The position numbers and the translations under genes are program-made. The notes below the pieces were generated by a model. That model was not told where the DNA came from. It saw only the letters and a program-made list of their open reading frames with translations, and did no database searches. A DNA stretch of 64,000 bases, taken from NCBI GenBank assembly GCA_016292045.1, contig JAEEZX010000031.1, positions 85,101 through 149,100 of the forward strand, written 5' to 3'. Each line of letters starts with the position of its first letter. Positions within the stretch are counted from its first letter, which is position 1. Shown piece by piece: positions 17,693 through 26,823 of this stretch. The DNA is from Bacteroidaceae bacterium. GTDB lineage: Bacteria; Bacteroidota; Bacteroidia; Bacteroidales; Bacteroidaceae.

Positions 17693-20600
17693 GCACGCAT
17701 TTATGATAACATAGAAACCAAATTCACGCAGGGCCTGCAGGACATTATTACCAATTTGGGTGTTAAGCGAGTAGACTTCTGTGTGGGTTATTTTAATCTT
17801 CGTGGATGGCAATTGGTAGTCAACCAGATTGACAATATACCCGGTGATTACGTTTATGAAGGAAATCAGCAGATGTTCCGATGCTGCAGATTGCTCATTG
17901 GTATGCACCAGCCGGACCAAGAATTGGTGCGCAAGTTGTATTCTAAGGAGCAACTTCCCGATGCAGCATACGCTCAGCAATGCAAGCTGGAAATAGCGCG
18001 TGAATTTCGTAAACAGTTGTTACTTGGTCTCCCGACAGCACAAGACGAGTGGACGCTTCGCAGACTCTCGGCCCAACTGAAGGAAGATAAGGTTTGTGTC
18101 AAACTCTATGTAAAGGAACCGCTTCATGCCAAACTATACTTGGCGCATCGACCCGATGACACATTCAATCCCATTCAGGCTATCATGGGCAGCAGTAATC
18201 TCACTTATGCCGGACTCACGAAGCAGGGAGAATTGAATGCAGAATTCAGCGACAGCGACAGCGCCAAGAAACTCTCCGACTGGTTTGACGACCGTTGGAA
18301 CGACCGTTTCTGCATCGACATCACCAAGGAACTGATTGAAGCCATTGATAACAGTTGGGCGAGTGAAGAAGTTATTCCTCCATACTATATCTATCTGAAA
18401 ACCGCCTATCATCTTAGCGCAGATGCCAGAAGCGGTATCAAGGAGTTTACGTTGCCTCCCGAGTTCCAAAACGAGCTGTTTGACTTCCAGCAGACTGCCG
18501 TCAAAATAGCAGCCCGTCATCTGAAGAACGAGAAACGTGGTGGCGCGATGATTGGCGATGTGGTCGGTTTGGGTAAAACAATCACAGCTTGTGCCATAGC
18601 CAAGATTTATGAGATGACCTTTGCCAGCGGCACGTTGATAATCTGTCCGGCCAACCTTCAGGATATGTGGGATAAATACCGCAAGAAGTATGACTTGAAG
18701 GCCGACATCATGTCTGTGGCCAAACCTATAGACATTGACAACGCTCGCTACTATCGCCTGATTATTGTCGATGAAAGTCACAACTTGCGCAACGACAAGG
18801 GTGTTCGCTATCGCAACATCAAGGGTCTTATTGAGCGCCAGAACTGCAACGTCCTGCTCCTTACGGCAACTCCTTACAACAAGGACTTTAAAGACCTCTC
18901 AAACCAACTGAAACTCTTCATTAGCGAAGATGATGATCTCGGTATACGTCCTGAGGAATATGTTCATTCGATAGGAGGCGACCGTGCATTTTTGCAGAAG
19001 CACAGCGAGGTGTTTATCCGCAGCATCAAGGCCTTTGAGAAGAGCGACAGGATTGAGGACTGGCAGGAGTTGATGAAGCTGTTTCTCGTGCGCCGCACCC
19101 GCACCTTCATCAAGGACAACTACGCCAAAACCGACCCCAAAGATGGACGTAAATATCTGGAATTTCATGATGGTCACAAGTCATACTTCCCAGAGCGCAT
19201 CCCCAAGTCCAAAACCTTTAACGTGACTCCTGGTGATCAGTATAGCCGTCTTTATAGCGAAGAGATGGTCAATATGATGGGCGAACTTCGTTTGCCCCGA
19301 TATGGATTGTCTCTCTATGAAGACAAAGGAAAGACAGCCGATGCCTCCAAGAGCGTAAAAGACCTACTCGAAAACCTTTCCCGCGCAGGAAAGCGTATGA
19401 TGGGCTTCTGCAAGAGTACCTTCTTCAAGCGTGTGGACAGCAGCGGATATTCTTTCCTTCTGACTCTCTATCGCCACATTCTTCGCAATGCGGTCTTCAT
19501 CTATGCTATTGATAACAAACTTCCTCTCCCTCTGGGCGACGAGAATGAATTGCCAGAGGACTTTTTGGATGATGAAGATGTCAACGACGTTTTTGAGAGT
19601 GTCGGCAACAATGGCGACAACTCTGGTGGTGATGAACTCGTGGATATTCCTACCGATATGAATATCTATCTTGCAAAAGCAAAGCAATACTATAACTTCT
19701 TGACCCAGAAGAATAATGTTGCATGGATTGATTCCGCTTACTTCAAACGCACGTTGAAACAGCACTTGCGCAAGGATTGCGAAATCGTCATCGACATGAT
19801 TAAGCTCTGTGGCAAATGGAATCCGCAGACCGACGAAAAACTCAACGAATTGGAAAAGCTGATTAATGGACAACATAAGGAAGATAAGGTTCTCATCTTT
19901 ACCCAATATGGTGATACCGCCAAATACGTATATCGCCAACTGAAAAAACGTGGTGCTAAGAAGATAGCCATTGCGACAGGTAAGAGCGAAAACCCTACCT
20001 CCATTGTAGAGCGTTTTTCGCCCATCAGCAACGAGGCCAATATCGCTCCAGAGTATGAGACGCGCATTCTGGTGGCTACTGATGTTTTGTCCGAGGGTCA
20101 AAACCTGCAGGACTCTCACGTTATCATCAACTATGACCTTCCTTGGGCCATTATCCGCCTGATTCAGAGGGCCGGTCGTGTGGACCGTATCGGACAGGAG
20201 TTTGATAAAATCTTCTGCTATTCGTTCTTCCCTGCAGATGGAGTGGAAGCCATCATCAATTTGCGCAAACGTCTGAATGCCCGTATCAATGAGAACGCAG
20301 ACATTGTGGGCAGCGATGAGTTGTTCTTTGAAGGTAACGAAACCAATTTGCGCGACATTTACAACGAAAAGAGCGGCACCCTTGATGATGAGGATGACGG
20401 CGATGTGGATTTGGCTTCCCAGGCTTATCAGATATGGAAGAATGCCACAGACGCAAATCCCAAGCTTAAGCAAATTATACCGGCTCTGAGCGATGTCATC
20501 TATTCTACGAAAAAGGCATCTTCTTTTGATGAGGATGGTGTCATCACTTATGTTAAGACCTACAACGACTACGATGTTCTTTCGTGGTACAATTCTAAGG

Positions 20601-21064
20601 GAGAAATCATCACGCAGTCTCAGAAACGTATTCTTCAGGCTATGGCCTGCAAGGCAGACACGCCAACGGAAACGCCTCTTGAAAATCACTTCGACTTGGT
20701 GAAGAGTGCCGTAGAGAATGTCAAGCAGGACAACACCAACGTCAGCGGTATCCTCGGAAATCGTTTTTCCACTCGCTATCGCATCATAGAATTGCTGCAG
20801 CACTACTACGAACAGCCGGCAACACTTTTCTTCTCCGAAGAGAAAAAACAACTGCTCAAGTTTGCTATCGATGACATCTACAACTATCAGCTGCTTGAAA
20901 GCACCAAGTTCATTCTCGGTCGTATGCTCCGCACAAGCACAGCAGATGATACCGTAGAGTCTGTTTTGGAGATGCATAAGAACGGCACTCTGTGTCGAAT
21001 TGACGAAGACCATAATAAACACAAAGACCCGTCCATCATTTGCTCAATGGGACTGAAAAAATAA
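17690..21064 (+). CDS. PLD-nuclease / SNF2-type helicase fusion (defence or restriction)
   Basis: This 1124-residue protein begins with a phospholipase D-like domain: YFNLRGW at 34-40, HAKLYL with His146 and Lys148, and GSSNLTYAG at 168-175. A superfamily 2 helicase follows: Walker A GDVVGLGKT at 289-297, DESH at 361-364, LLTATPYNKD near 390, and motif VI QRAGRVDRIGQ near 823-833. One HKD motif suggests a dimeric nuclease or a recognition role. Such proteins accompany DNA methylases in restriction-like systems related to DISARM parts; no PD-(D/E)xK domain is seen. The start MARIYDNIE matches the expected N-terminus. The methylase gene follows after 6 bp. Confidence 0.85.
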   Translation: MARIYDNIETKFTQGLQDIITNLGVKRVDFCVGYFNLRGWQLVVNQIDNIPGDYVYEGNQQMFRCCRLLIGMHQPDQELVRKLYSKEQLPDAAYAQQCKLEIAREFRKQLLLGLPTAQDEWTLRRLSAQLKEDKVCVKLYVKEPLHAKLYLAHRPDDTFNPIQAIMGSSNLTYAGLTKQGELNAEFSDSDSAKKLSDWFDDRWNDRFCIDITKELIEAIDNSWASEEVIPPYYIYLKTAYHLSADARSGIKEFTLPPEFQNELFDFQQTAVKIAARHLKNEKRGGAMIGDVVGLGKTITACAIAKIYEMTFASGTLIICPANLQDMWDKYRKKYDLKADIMSVAKPIDIDNARYYRLIIVDESHNLRNDKGVRYRNIKGLIERQNCNVLLLTATPYNKDFKDLSNQLKLFISEDDDLGIRPEEYVHSIGGDRAFLQKHSEVFIRSIKAFEKSDRIEDWQELMKLFLVRRTRTFIKDNYAKTDPKDGRKYLEFHDGHKSYFPERIPKSKTFNVTPGDQYSRLYSEEMVNMMGELRLPRYGLSLYEDKGKTADASKSVKDLLENLSRAGKRMMGFCKSTFFKRVDSSGYSFLLTLYRHILRNAVFIYAIDNKLPLPLGDENELPEDFLDDEDVNDVFESVGNNGDNSGGDELVDIPTDMNIYLAKAKQYYNFLTQKNNVAWIDSAYFKRTLKQHLRKDCEIVIDMIKLCGKWNPQTDEKLNELEKLINGQHKEDKVLIFTQYGDTAKYVYRQLKKRGAKKIAIATGKSENPTSIVERFSPISNEANIAPEYETRILVATDVLSEGQNLQDSHVIINYDLPWAIIRLIQRAGRVDRIGQEFDKIFCYSFFPADGVEAIINLRKRLNARINENADIVGSDELFFEGNETNLRDIYNEKSGTLDDEDDGDVDLASQAYQIWKNATDANPKLKQIIPALSDVIYSTKKASSFDEDGVITYVKTYNDYDVLSWYNSKGEIITQSQKRILQAMACKADTPTETPLENHFDLVKSAVENVKQDNTNVSGILGNRFSTRYRIIELLQHYYEQPATLFFSEEKKQLLKFAIDDIYNYQLLESTKFILGRMLRTSTADDTVESVLEMHKNGTLCRIDEDHNKHKDPSIICSMGLKK

Positions 21065-21070
21065 TCTATC

Positions 21071-24000
21071 ATGACTCGGCAAGAATTCAATCAGTACATC
21101 GCAGAGAGTAGTTTTCTCGAACTGTTCATCAGCGGAATGGGTTGGAACAATCCAAAGGGCCAGACTACCTTTAATCTTAACATAGACGATACGGTTTACG
21201 AGTTTCAAGAGATTGCAGAGCGTAGCGGATTTCAGGTGTTAACCTCCCGGGTTGAGGAAATTCCCACTTCCTCTATGTGCAAGAAGATAGACACCCGTTT
21301 GCGCAGACAGGCCAACGATTATATCTGTATTTACCACATTCCCAACAGTCAGCATCATCTTTGGGTTGTGCCTGTGAAGAAGGTGGAAAAACGCGATTTG
21401 GTATTGGTTGAATATGGGTCAGTCGCTCAGGCAAGTTTCCTTTTTGAGAAGGCGGAGAATATGGGCTTTGACCTTGATGAGCTGACCACCATCGTGGACG
21501 TTAAAGAGCGCGTTCAAGCTGGCTTTGTAGTCAACTCTGAAAAGATAACAAAGGATTTCTATACAGGTTTCCGCAAGGAGCATACCAATTTTGCCAAGTT
21601 CATTTCCGGCATCGATGATGAGATAACCGACATCAAGAAGAACCGCAACAAACAATGGTACACCAGCGTGATGCTCAATCGTCTGATGTTCTGCTACTTC
21701 ATTCAGAAGAAAGGTTTCCTCGACCAGAATGTCAACTATCTGAGCGATAAACTCAAGTGGGTGAAATCAGAGAAGGGTAGCAACAAGTTCTATTCTTTCT
21801 ATCGCGGTTTCTTGATAAACCTGTTTCACGACGGACTTAACGCTCCTCGTCATGAACAGGAATTCGTGCGTACATATGGTCGTATACCGTATCTGAACGG
21901 CGGTATGTTTGATGAGCACGAACTGGAGAAGCGCTATGGTAATATTGACATCAAGGATGAGGCTTTCGAAAGTCTGTTTGCATTCTTCGACCAATGGCGT
22001 TGGCATCTTGACGACCGCTTGACTGCCAGCGGAAAGGATATCAATCCCGACGTGTTGGGCTACATCTTCGAGCAGTATATCAATGACAGAGCCCAGATGG
22101 GCGCCTATTATACTAAGGAGGACATCACGGAGTATATTGGCCGCAACACCATTCTGCCGTTCTTGATGGATGCCACCAAGAAAGCAGATGAAAAGCCTTT
22201 TAAGCCCAATGGCGCAGTCTGGCAGTTCCTAAAGAATAGCGGCGACACATACATCTATGATGCCGTGAAGAAGGGCGCTGGATTGAAAATACCCGAAGAG
22301 ATTGCTGTTGGTATTGATACAACAAAACCAAACCTGCTGGAGCGTCGCAGCCATTGGAACGAACGCACTCCGGAGGACTTTGCTCTTCCAACAGAGATTT
22401 GGCGTGAGACAATAGAACGATTGCAACGCTACGAGAGCATCAAGACGAAGATAGAGAATGGTGAAATAACGGAGATTAACGATTTCATCACCTACAATCT
22501 CGACATTCGCCAATTTGTGCAAGACCTGCTTGCACAAACTGATGACCATCTCTTTGTGAAGCATTTCTATCATGAGTTGCAAAAGGTTACCATTCTCGAC
22601 CCGACTTGCGGCTCTGGCGCGTTTCTCTTTGCTGCGCTCAACATTCTAGAACCGCTCTATGAGACCTGTATATCTCGTATGCAGGATTGGCAGGCACAGA
22701 ATCCCAATCTGTTTAAGGATGAGTTGCAGGAGTTGAGTGTGAAGTATCGCAGCAACGTTCGATACTTTATCTACAAGAGCATTATCTTGCGCAATCTGTA
22801 TGGTGTTGATATTATGGTGGAAGCCACAGAAATAGCAAAACTCCGACTGTTCCTGAAGATGGTGGCTGTTGTGGATGTCAATCCTCGTGACCTCAATCTT
22901 GGTTTGGAGCCTTTGCCCGACGTTGATTTTAATATCCGTTGCGGAAACACCCTTGTGGGGTATGCAACTGAAAAGGAAATGAAGGATGGCATTTCGTTTA
23001 CAGATTTCTTTGCTCAACAAGAATTTGAGCAGAAGGTAAACGACGAGATGACCAAAGTTGCGAAAGCATATGAACGTTTTAAACTTGTGCAACTCGGACA
23101 GGAAACAAATCTCGATATATACAAAGAGGCAAAGAAAGAGTTGAAAGAACGTCTGAAGGAGTTGAATATCATTCTCAACAAGAATCTCCATAAATCAACA
23201 GCCTCTTATATGAATTATGATAAATGGGAGGCTTCTCATCAACCTTTCCATTGGTTAGCCGAATACTATGATATAATTAATGGAAATGGCGGTTTCGATG
23301 TGATTATTGGTAATCCTCCGTATGTGGTATATACACGGAAGGATAAGCAAACAAAAAAGGCCGTAAGTGATATTTATAAACTACGAGACTATATTACGAT
23401 AGAATGCAACAACCTTTATGCCTTTGTTATAGAACGAAGTTTTAAAATAATGAAAAAAATGTCAGAAATAGGAATAATTGTTCCCATTTCCGCTTTTTCA
23501 AATTCTAATATGTCTGCTTTACAGAGATTACTCAAAGAAAAAGGCAAGGGTCTGCATGTATCTACTTTCCATCAAAGACCGGCTCAATTGTTTTATGGAG
23601 TTCTGCAACGACTTTCAATTTTTGTGTGTTCTAAAGATGAAATTTCTGCAAGTCCGATATATACAACAGGCATATATCGTTGGTATGCTTCTACTAGAGA
23701 TTTCTTATTCCAAAATTTGAGTTATGTCTATACCGAACAAAATAAGGAAGGCTCCTTTATAAAGATTGGCTCACCAATAGAAAAAAACATAAAAGAAAAA
23801 TTCTATTGTCAAAAAGAAATTGCGGAATATCAAATGGCACCTAAAAAAGGTAATTCCTTGTATTATAGGAGTGCTGGTGGTGGTTATTGGATATCTGTTC
23901 TAAATAATCCATTTGATTCAGATACAACAAGCAATAGAATAGCATCTTTTAATGGAATATATGATGCCAAAGTTTTTTCTGCTCTTTTAAATAGTAGTTT

Positions 24001-24346
24001 ATTTTGGTGGTACTATTCTTGTAATTATGATCTATTTAATTTTACCGAGGGTTGGATGTTTGGCTGCAATTTTAATTATCCGACAAAATCTATAGAAAGT
24101 ATGCTCGTGAAATTGAGTGTTCAAATGGAGAAGGGACTGCGAAATAATGCCCAACATTATATAATAAATAGTAAAACAAACGGAATACAGAATACGGTAA
24201 CATATCAAAAGTATTACTGCAAAGATATAATGGATGAGATAGACAAAGTGTTGGCCAAACATTATGAATTTACTGACGAAGAGCTAGACTTCATTATTAA
24301 TTACGATATAAAGTATAGAATGGGTGAAGAATTGAATAAAGAATAA
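21071..24346 (+). CDS. Eco57I/PglX-like N6-adenine DNA methyltransferase
   Basis: This 1091-residue protein has the SAM-binding motif I DPTCGSGAFL near residues 511-520 and the catalytic motif IV NPPY near 748. The long N-terminal 450 residues are helical, and a NPDVLGYIFEQYIN segment near 330 is shared with type IIG and BREX/DISARM methylases. The last 350 residues, probably the target-recognition part, come from DNA visibly richer in A and T than the first 700 codons, as expected if that domain has been exchanged. No separate specificity subunit is encoded. It lies 6 bp after the PLD-helicase gene, and I infer they form one system. Confidence 0.88.
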   Translation: MTRQEFNQYIAESSFLELFISGMGWNNPKGQTTFNLNIDDTVYEFQEIAERSGFQVLTSRVEEIPTSSMCKKIDTRLRRQANDYICIYHIPNSQHHLWVVPVKKVEKRDLVLVEYGSVAQASFLFEKAENMGFDLDELTTIVDVKERVQAGFVVNSEKITKDFYTGFRKEHTNFAKFISGIDDEITDIKKNRNKQWYTSVMLNRLMFCYFIQKKGFLDQNVNYLSDKLKWVKSEKGSNKFYSFYRGFLINLFHDGLNAPRHEQEFVRTYGRIPYLNGGMFDEHELEKRYGNIDIKDEAFESLFAFFDQWRWHLDDRLTASGKDINPDVLGYIFEQYINDRAQMGAYYTKEDITEYIGRNTILPFLMDATKKADEKPFKPNGAVWQFLKNSGDTYIYDAVKKGAGLKIPEEIAVGIDTTKPNLLERRSHWNERTPEDFALPTEIWRETIERLQRYESIKTKIENGEITEINDFITYNLDIRQFVQDLLAQTDDHLFVKHFYHELQKVTILDPTCGSGAFLFAALNILEPLYETCISRMQDWQAQNPNLFKDELQELSVKYRSNVRYFIYKSIILRNLYGVDIMVEATEIAKLRLFLKMVAVVDVNPRDLNLGLEPLPDVDFNIRCGNTLVGYATEKEMKDGISFTDFFAQQEFEQKVNDEMTKVAKAYERFKLVQLGQETNLDIYKEAKKELKERLKELNIILNKNLHKSTASYMNYDKWEASHQPFHWLAEYYDIINGNGGFDVIIGNPPYVVYTRKDKQTKKAVSDIYKLRDYITIECNNLYAFVIERSFKIMKKMSEIGIIVPISAFSNSNMSALQRLLKEKGKGLHVSTFHQRPAQLFYGVLQRLSIFVCSKDEISASPIYTTGIYRWYASTRDFLFQNLSYVYTEQNKEGSFIKIGSPIEKNIKEKFYCQKEIAEYQMAPKKGNSLYYRSAGGGYWISVLNNPFDSDTTSNRIASFNGIYDAKVFSALLNSSLFWWYYSCNYDLFNFTEGWMFGCNFNYPTKSIESMLVKLSVQMEKGLRNNAQHYIINSKTNGIQNTVTYQKYYCKDIMDEIDKVLAKHYEFTDEELDFIINYDIKYRMGEELNKE

Positions 24347-24359
24347 ATATTTAAATAAC

Positions 24360-24923
24360 ATGACCATAAAGGAACATCAAGTACAAAAGCTTGAAGAATA
24401 TATCAATGAGGGTATTTCTTGTCAAAAGTCTGCTCTTGAAGGGAAAAAGCAGTATCTATATCAAGTGCAAGAGTGGCTTATTAATGTTTGTAAGGAGAAT
24501 AAAGAGAGTGAACCATATTGGATATGGGCAATGTCAGTTCCACAAATTCTTCTTGGCGTTGAAATTCAAGTAGAAGATAACGAGAAATTCTACTCTAATG
24601 CTCTTTCAATATGCTTGCAACAGTTAAACGACTTATATGATAATTATTATCGTCAAAGAGAATTAGAAGAGATAAGGACCCAAACAGTAACAGCAATAAA
24701 AAATTTGGAGCATACACAACAGAGCCTGAAACACACACAGACAAGTCTACGTATCTCCATAATAGGTCTCATAATCTCAATTCTTGCTCCGATTATAATT
24801 TCAATAGTTACAATTAATTGCTGTACTAGCACAATTAAAGTTGAGGAGCAGCAATACGAACAAATCAAGGTGTTGCACAATGCCCATTCAACTAATGTAA
24901 ATGATAATGGAATATATCGGTAA
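24360..24923 (+). CDS. Small coiled-coil protein with one membrane helix, unknown
   Basis: The 187-residue protein is not recognised. Residues about 1-95 are helical and Glu/Gln-rich, and 95-130 form a likely coiled coil (EEIRTQTVTAIKNLEHTQQS). Residues about 131-152 (ISIIGLIISILAPIIISIVTI) form a single membrane helix with a CC pair just after it; the tail is short and hydrophilic. It starts 13 bp after the methylase stop and overlaps the DprA-like gene by 23 nt, so it belongs to the same operon. By analogy with other defence operons it could be a membrane effector or an anchor; that is inference only. Confidence 0.65.
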   Translation: MTIKEHQVQKLEEYINEGISCQKSALEGKKQYLYQVQEWLINVCKENKESEPYWIWAMSVPQILLGVEIQVEDNEKFYSNALSICLQQLNDLYDNYYRQRELEEIRTQTVTAIKNLEHTQQSLKHTQTSLRISIIGLIISILAPIIISIVTINCCTSTIKVEEQQYEQIKVLHNAHSTNVNDNGIYR

Positions 24924-25392
24924 CCGTGACCTTCTTAATCAACCCAAGACGGCGTTTTTAGCCTCCAATACTATTCCACCAGATATGGTGCTGAAATGCT
25001 ATGATTGGGCCACGATGATGCGTGATGAGGGACAATGTGTCATTAGCGGTTTCAGTAGCCATCTGGAGAAAGATGTATGGGACTTTCTTGTAAAAGGACA
25101 ACAGCCTATTATACTCGTTCTGGCAAGAGAAATGTATAAGCGTATTCCACAAGAATTGCAGACATTGCTTGCCACAAAGCGTCTGCTCATCATTTGCACT
25201 TCCTCATCACCTCGTCAATCCAAAGTAACCGCATTCGCCCGTAATACCTATATCTGCGAACATGCAGACGAAATCCTAATGATAGGAGTAAACGAAAAGA
25301 GTTCGCTATATCCACTAAAGATAAAACACCATAGTAAACTAATCACTATCCTTGATAGGTTTGAGAGTAAGATGGAAGAGGGACACCGTTGA
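24901..25392 (+). CDS. DprA/Smf-like Rossmann protein, stand-alone
   Basis: The 163-residue protein resembles the Rossmann core of DprA/SMF family proteins: CVISGFSSHLEKDVWDFLVK near 42-61, QPIILVLAREMYKRIP near 63-78, and LLIICTSSS followed by RNTYICEHADEILM. It lacks the winged-helix part of true DprA. Related stand-alone proteins occur in mobile and defence islands, where nucleotide or ligand sensing has been proposed. The start may be ATG 24901 or the third codon (24907); either overlaps the preceding gene. It is the last gene of the operon, facing a leftward terminator at 25399-25446. Confidence 0.65.
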   Translation: MIMEYIGNRDLLNQPKTAFLASNTIPPDMVLKCYDWATMMRDEGQCVISGFSSHLEKDVWDFLVKGQQPIILVLAREMYKRIPQELQTLLATKRLLIICTSSSPRQSKVTAFARNTYICEHADEILMIGVNEKSSLYPLKIKHHSKLITILDRFESKMEEGHR

Positions 25393-25398
25393 TTCGCT

Positions 25399-25527
25399 AA
25401 AAAATACCGCCATGCTTGTGACTGATTGAGCCCTTGCATGGCGGTACAGTTTTCGTGAGCATTGATGGTGCTCAACAAAGCGAGAAGGTCGTGCTACCCC
25501 TGATAGATTGTGGTTGTTCCTTTCTAA
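25399..25527 (-). ncRNA. Candidate small RNA convergent with the defence operon
   Basis: A strong minus-strand promoter (25531-25564) would start transcription near 25527. About 110 nt later a perfect 11-bp hairpin, TACCGCCATGC (25405-25415) with GCATGGCGGTA (25436-25446), is followed on the minus strand by TTTTTTAG. No convincing reading frame lies within. It could act in cis on the operon 3' end or be an independent sRNA. The hairpin could also be just a terminator. Confidence 0.45.
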
Positions 25528-25530
25528 CTA

Positions 25531-25564
25531 CAAAGGTACGCATTTTTTTTCAATCTCCACCAAA
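25531..25564 (-). promoter_or_regulatory. Promoter of the candidate small RNA
   Basis: On the minus strand TTTG (25564-25561) lies 22 bp before TACCTTTG (25538-25531). Nothing else was seen in the 25393-25764 gap except this unit and the rightward -7 box at 25721. Confidence 0.5.
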
Positions 25565-25720
25565 GTAATGACATTTTTTTTGCGCTTATATTATTCCCGC
25601 TCCTTTAAAATCCTTATTGAAAGTTTCTTTTGCTTGCGCCAGATTCCGCTTGTGACGTATAAAAAAAGGTGACTTTTGCTTATTTTTTGTCGTTCTCGCA
25701 GGTTTTCCAATTATTTTCCG

Positions 25721-25728
25721 TATTTTTG
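25721..25728 (+). promoter_or_regulatory. -7 box of the unknown two-gene unit
   Basis: TATTTTTG lies 36 bp before ATG 25765, predicting a leader of about 33 nt. No clean TTTG is found near -33. Confidence 0.45.
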
Positions 25729-25764
25729 CGGTCTAAATGTATTATTCAAATCCTACAGCCACCT

Positions 25765-26823
25765 ATGGATAGTTATGCTCTTTACACCTATAGTTTCTGT
25801 GCCGCCGAGGCGGTGCAAGGTGATTTCTTTATTTCGCAAGATGTAAAAGTTGGTATGTCGACAGAGGATAAGAACCTTTGGTTAGACCGTCTTTTTGGCG
25901 AACGCAACTCCGACGTGAGAATTCAGCGTGTGAAAAAAAATGGCGCGGGAGCCGATAAGTTTCCATGCAAGGTGTTGGCTCACGGTAAGGGACGCGTTGT
26001 ATGGTTGAGGCTTGAGAATGAGAAGATAAGGCGAATTTGGGTTAAGCACCAGAGTACTAATCCTTCTGATCCCGACCCGATAAGTCAAGACCCAATTCCG
26101 GATAATCCATTCAGCTATATATTTCTGGACTGCCGCGAGGGTAGAAACCTGATAGCTATTATGAAGGAGAATGACGCGTGGCGCAATACCGATGTGGCTG
26201 CTAAGCTGCTTCAGGAGAGCCTAAACTTCTTGATGCAGAACACAGGATATGAATTCTGTATAAAAATAGACCCGGTAACAGTTCCGAAAGACTATTGGGA
26301 CTACAACCGACAACTCATATTAAAAGAAAAGTGTAGGGTAAAAAAGATGACAATCTATTTTGGCGCGGGTACACTGGATCCACGGGTGATGGATTACATC
26401 AATAATACTCCAATACTGAAGCGTTTAATGAAAGAGATGTGGGAAGCTAAGCGAGGCAAGTTAGAACTGGAGGCCCCCTTTGGACCAAGGATAGTAGATA
26501 AACGCAAACGCGACATAAAACAAATCATAGGGTTGATAGGCAGCAATATAACGAGTGATGCCTTTGGACTGTCATTAACCTACGATGATGGAAGTGAGTT
26601 GGTATGTGGAAAAGAAGTAAGGTTGACGTATTCAATGAAGGCAGATACGTTCTCAATGCTTTTCTCGAAAAATCTCTTTGGAGAATATGGAATAAATGAC
26701 TGGCTCGACAGAGCTACAAACTACATCAAACAACAAAAAGATGGAACAACTGTTAACAACAACCGCAAGAGAAAAGCTCCGAAACACGTTCAGGATACAT
26801 CCGCTGAGCTTAGCTTCCTGTAG
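25765..26823 (+). CDS. Unknown protein, first of an overlapping two-gene unit
   Basis: I do not recognise this 352-residue protein. The start was placed at ATG 25765 (MDSYALYTYSF), because the upstream in-frame extension covers the promoter box. It has no signal peptide or membrane helix. The middle part is mixed alpha/beta (NPFSYIFLDCREGRNLIAIM near 112-131), and the C-terminus is basic and asparagine-rich (NNNRKRKAPKHVQ). The next gene begins inside it, overlapping by 83 nt in another frame, and a strong terminator follows that gene. The two probably act together. Position between a restriction-like operon and a replication-like module suggests a defence or element-maintenance role; this is inference. 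Confidence 0.7.
   Translation: MDSYALYTYSFCAAEAVQGDFFISQDVKVGMSTEDKNLWLDRLFGERNSDVRIQRVKKNGAGADKFPCKVLAHGKGRVVWLRLENEKIRRIWVKHQSTNPSDPDPISQDPIPDNPFSYIFLDCREGRNLIAIMKENDAWRNTDVAAKLLQESLNFLMQNTGYEFCIKIDPVTVPKDYWDYNRQLILKEKCRVKKMTIYFGAGTLDPRVMDYINNTPILKRLMKEMWEAKRGKLELEAPFGPRIVDKRKRDIKQIIGLIGSNITSDAFGLSLTYDDGSELVCGKEVRLTYSMKADTFSMLFSKNLFGEYGINDWLDRATNYIKQQKDGTTVNNNRKRKAPKHVQDTSAELSFL

Noticed and set aside
19364..21022. A 552-codon minus-strand frame inside the helicase gene
   Set aside because: The plus-strand helicase has all its motifs in order through this region; the antisense frame has none.
25248..25478. A 76-codon minus-strand frame overlapping the DprA-like gene
   Set aside because: It covers the sRNA terminator hairpin and then runs antisense through the DprA-like gene; it uses an alternative start and has no motif.
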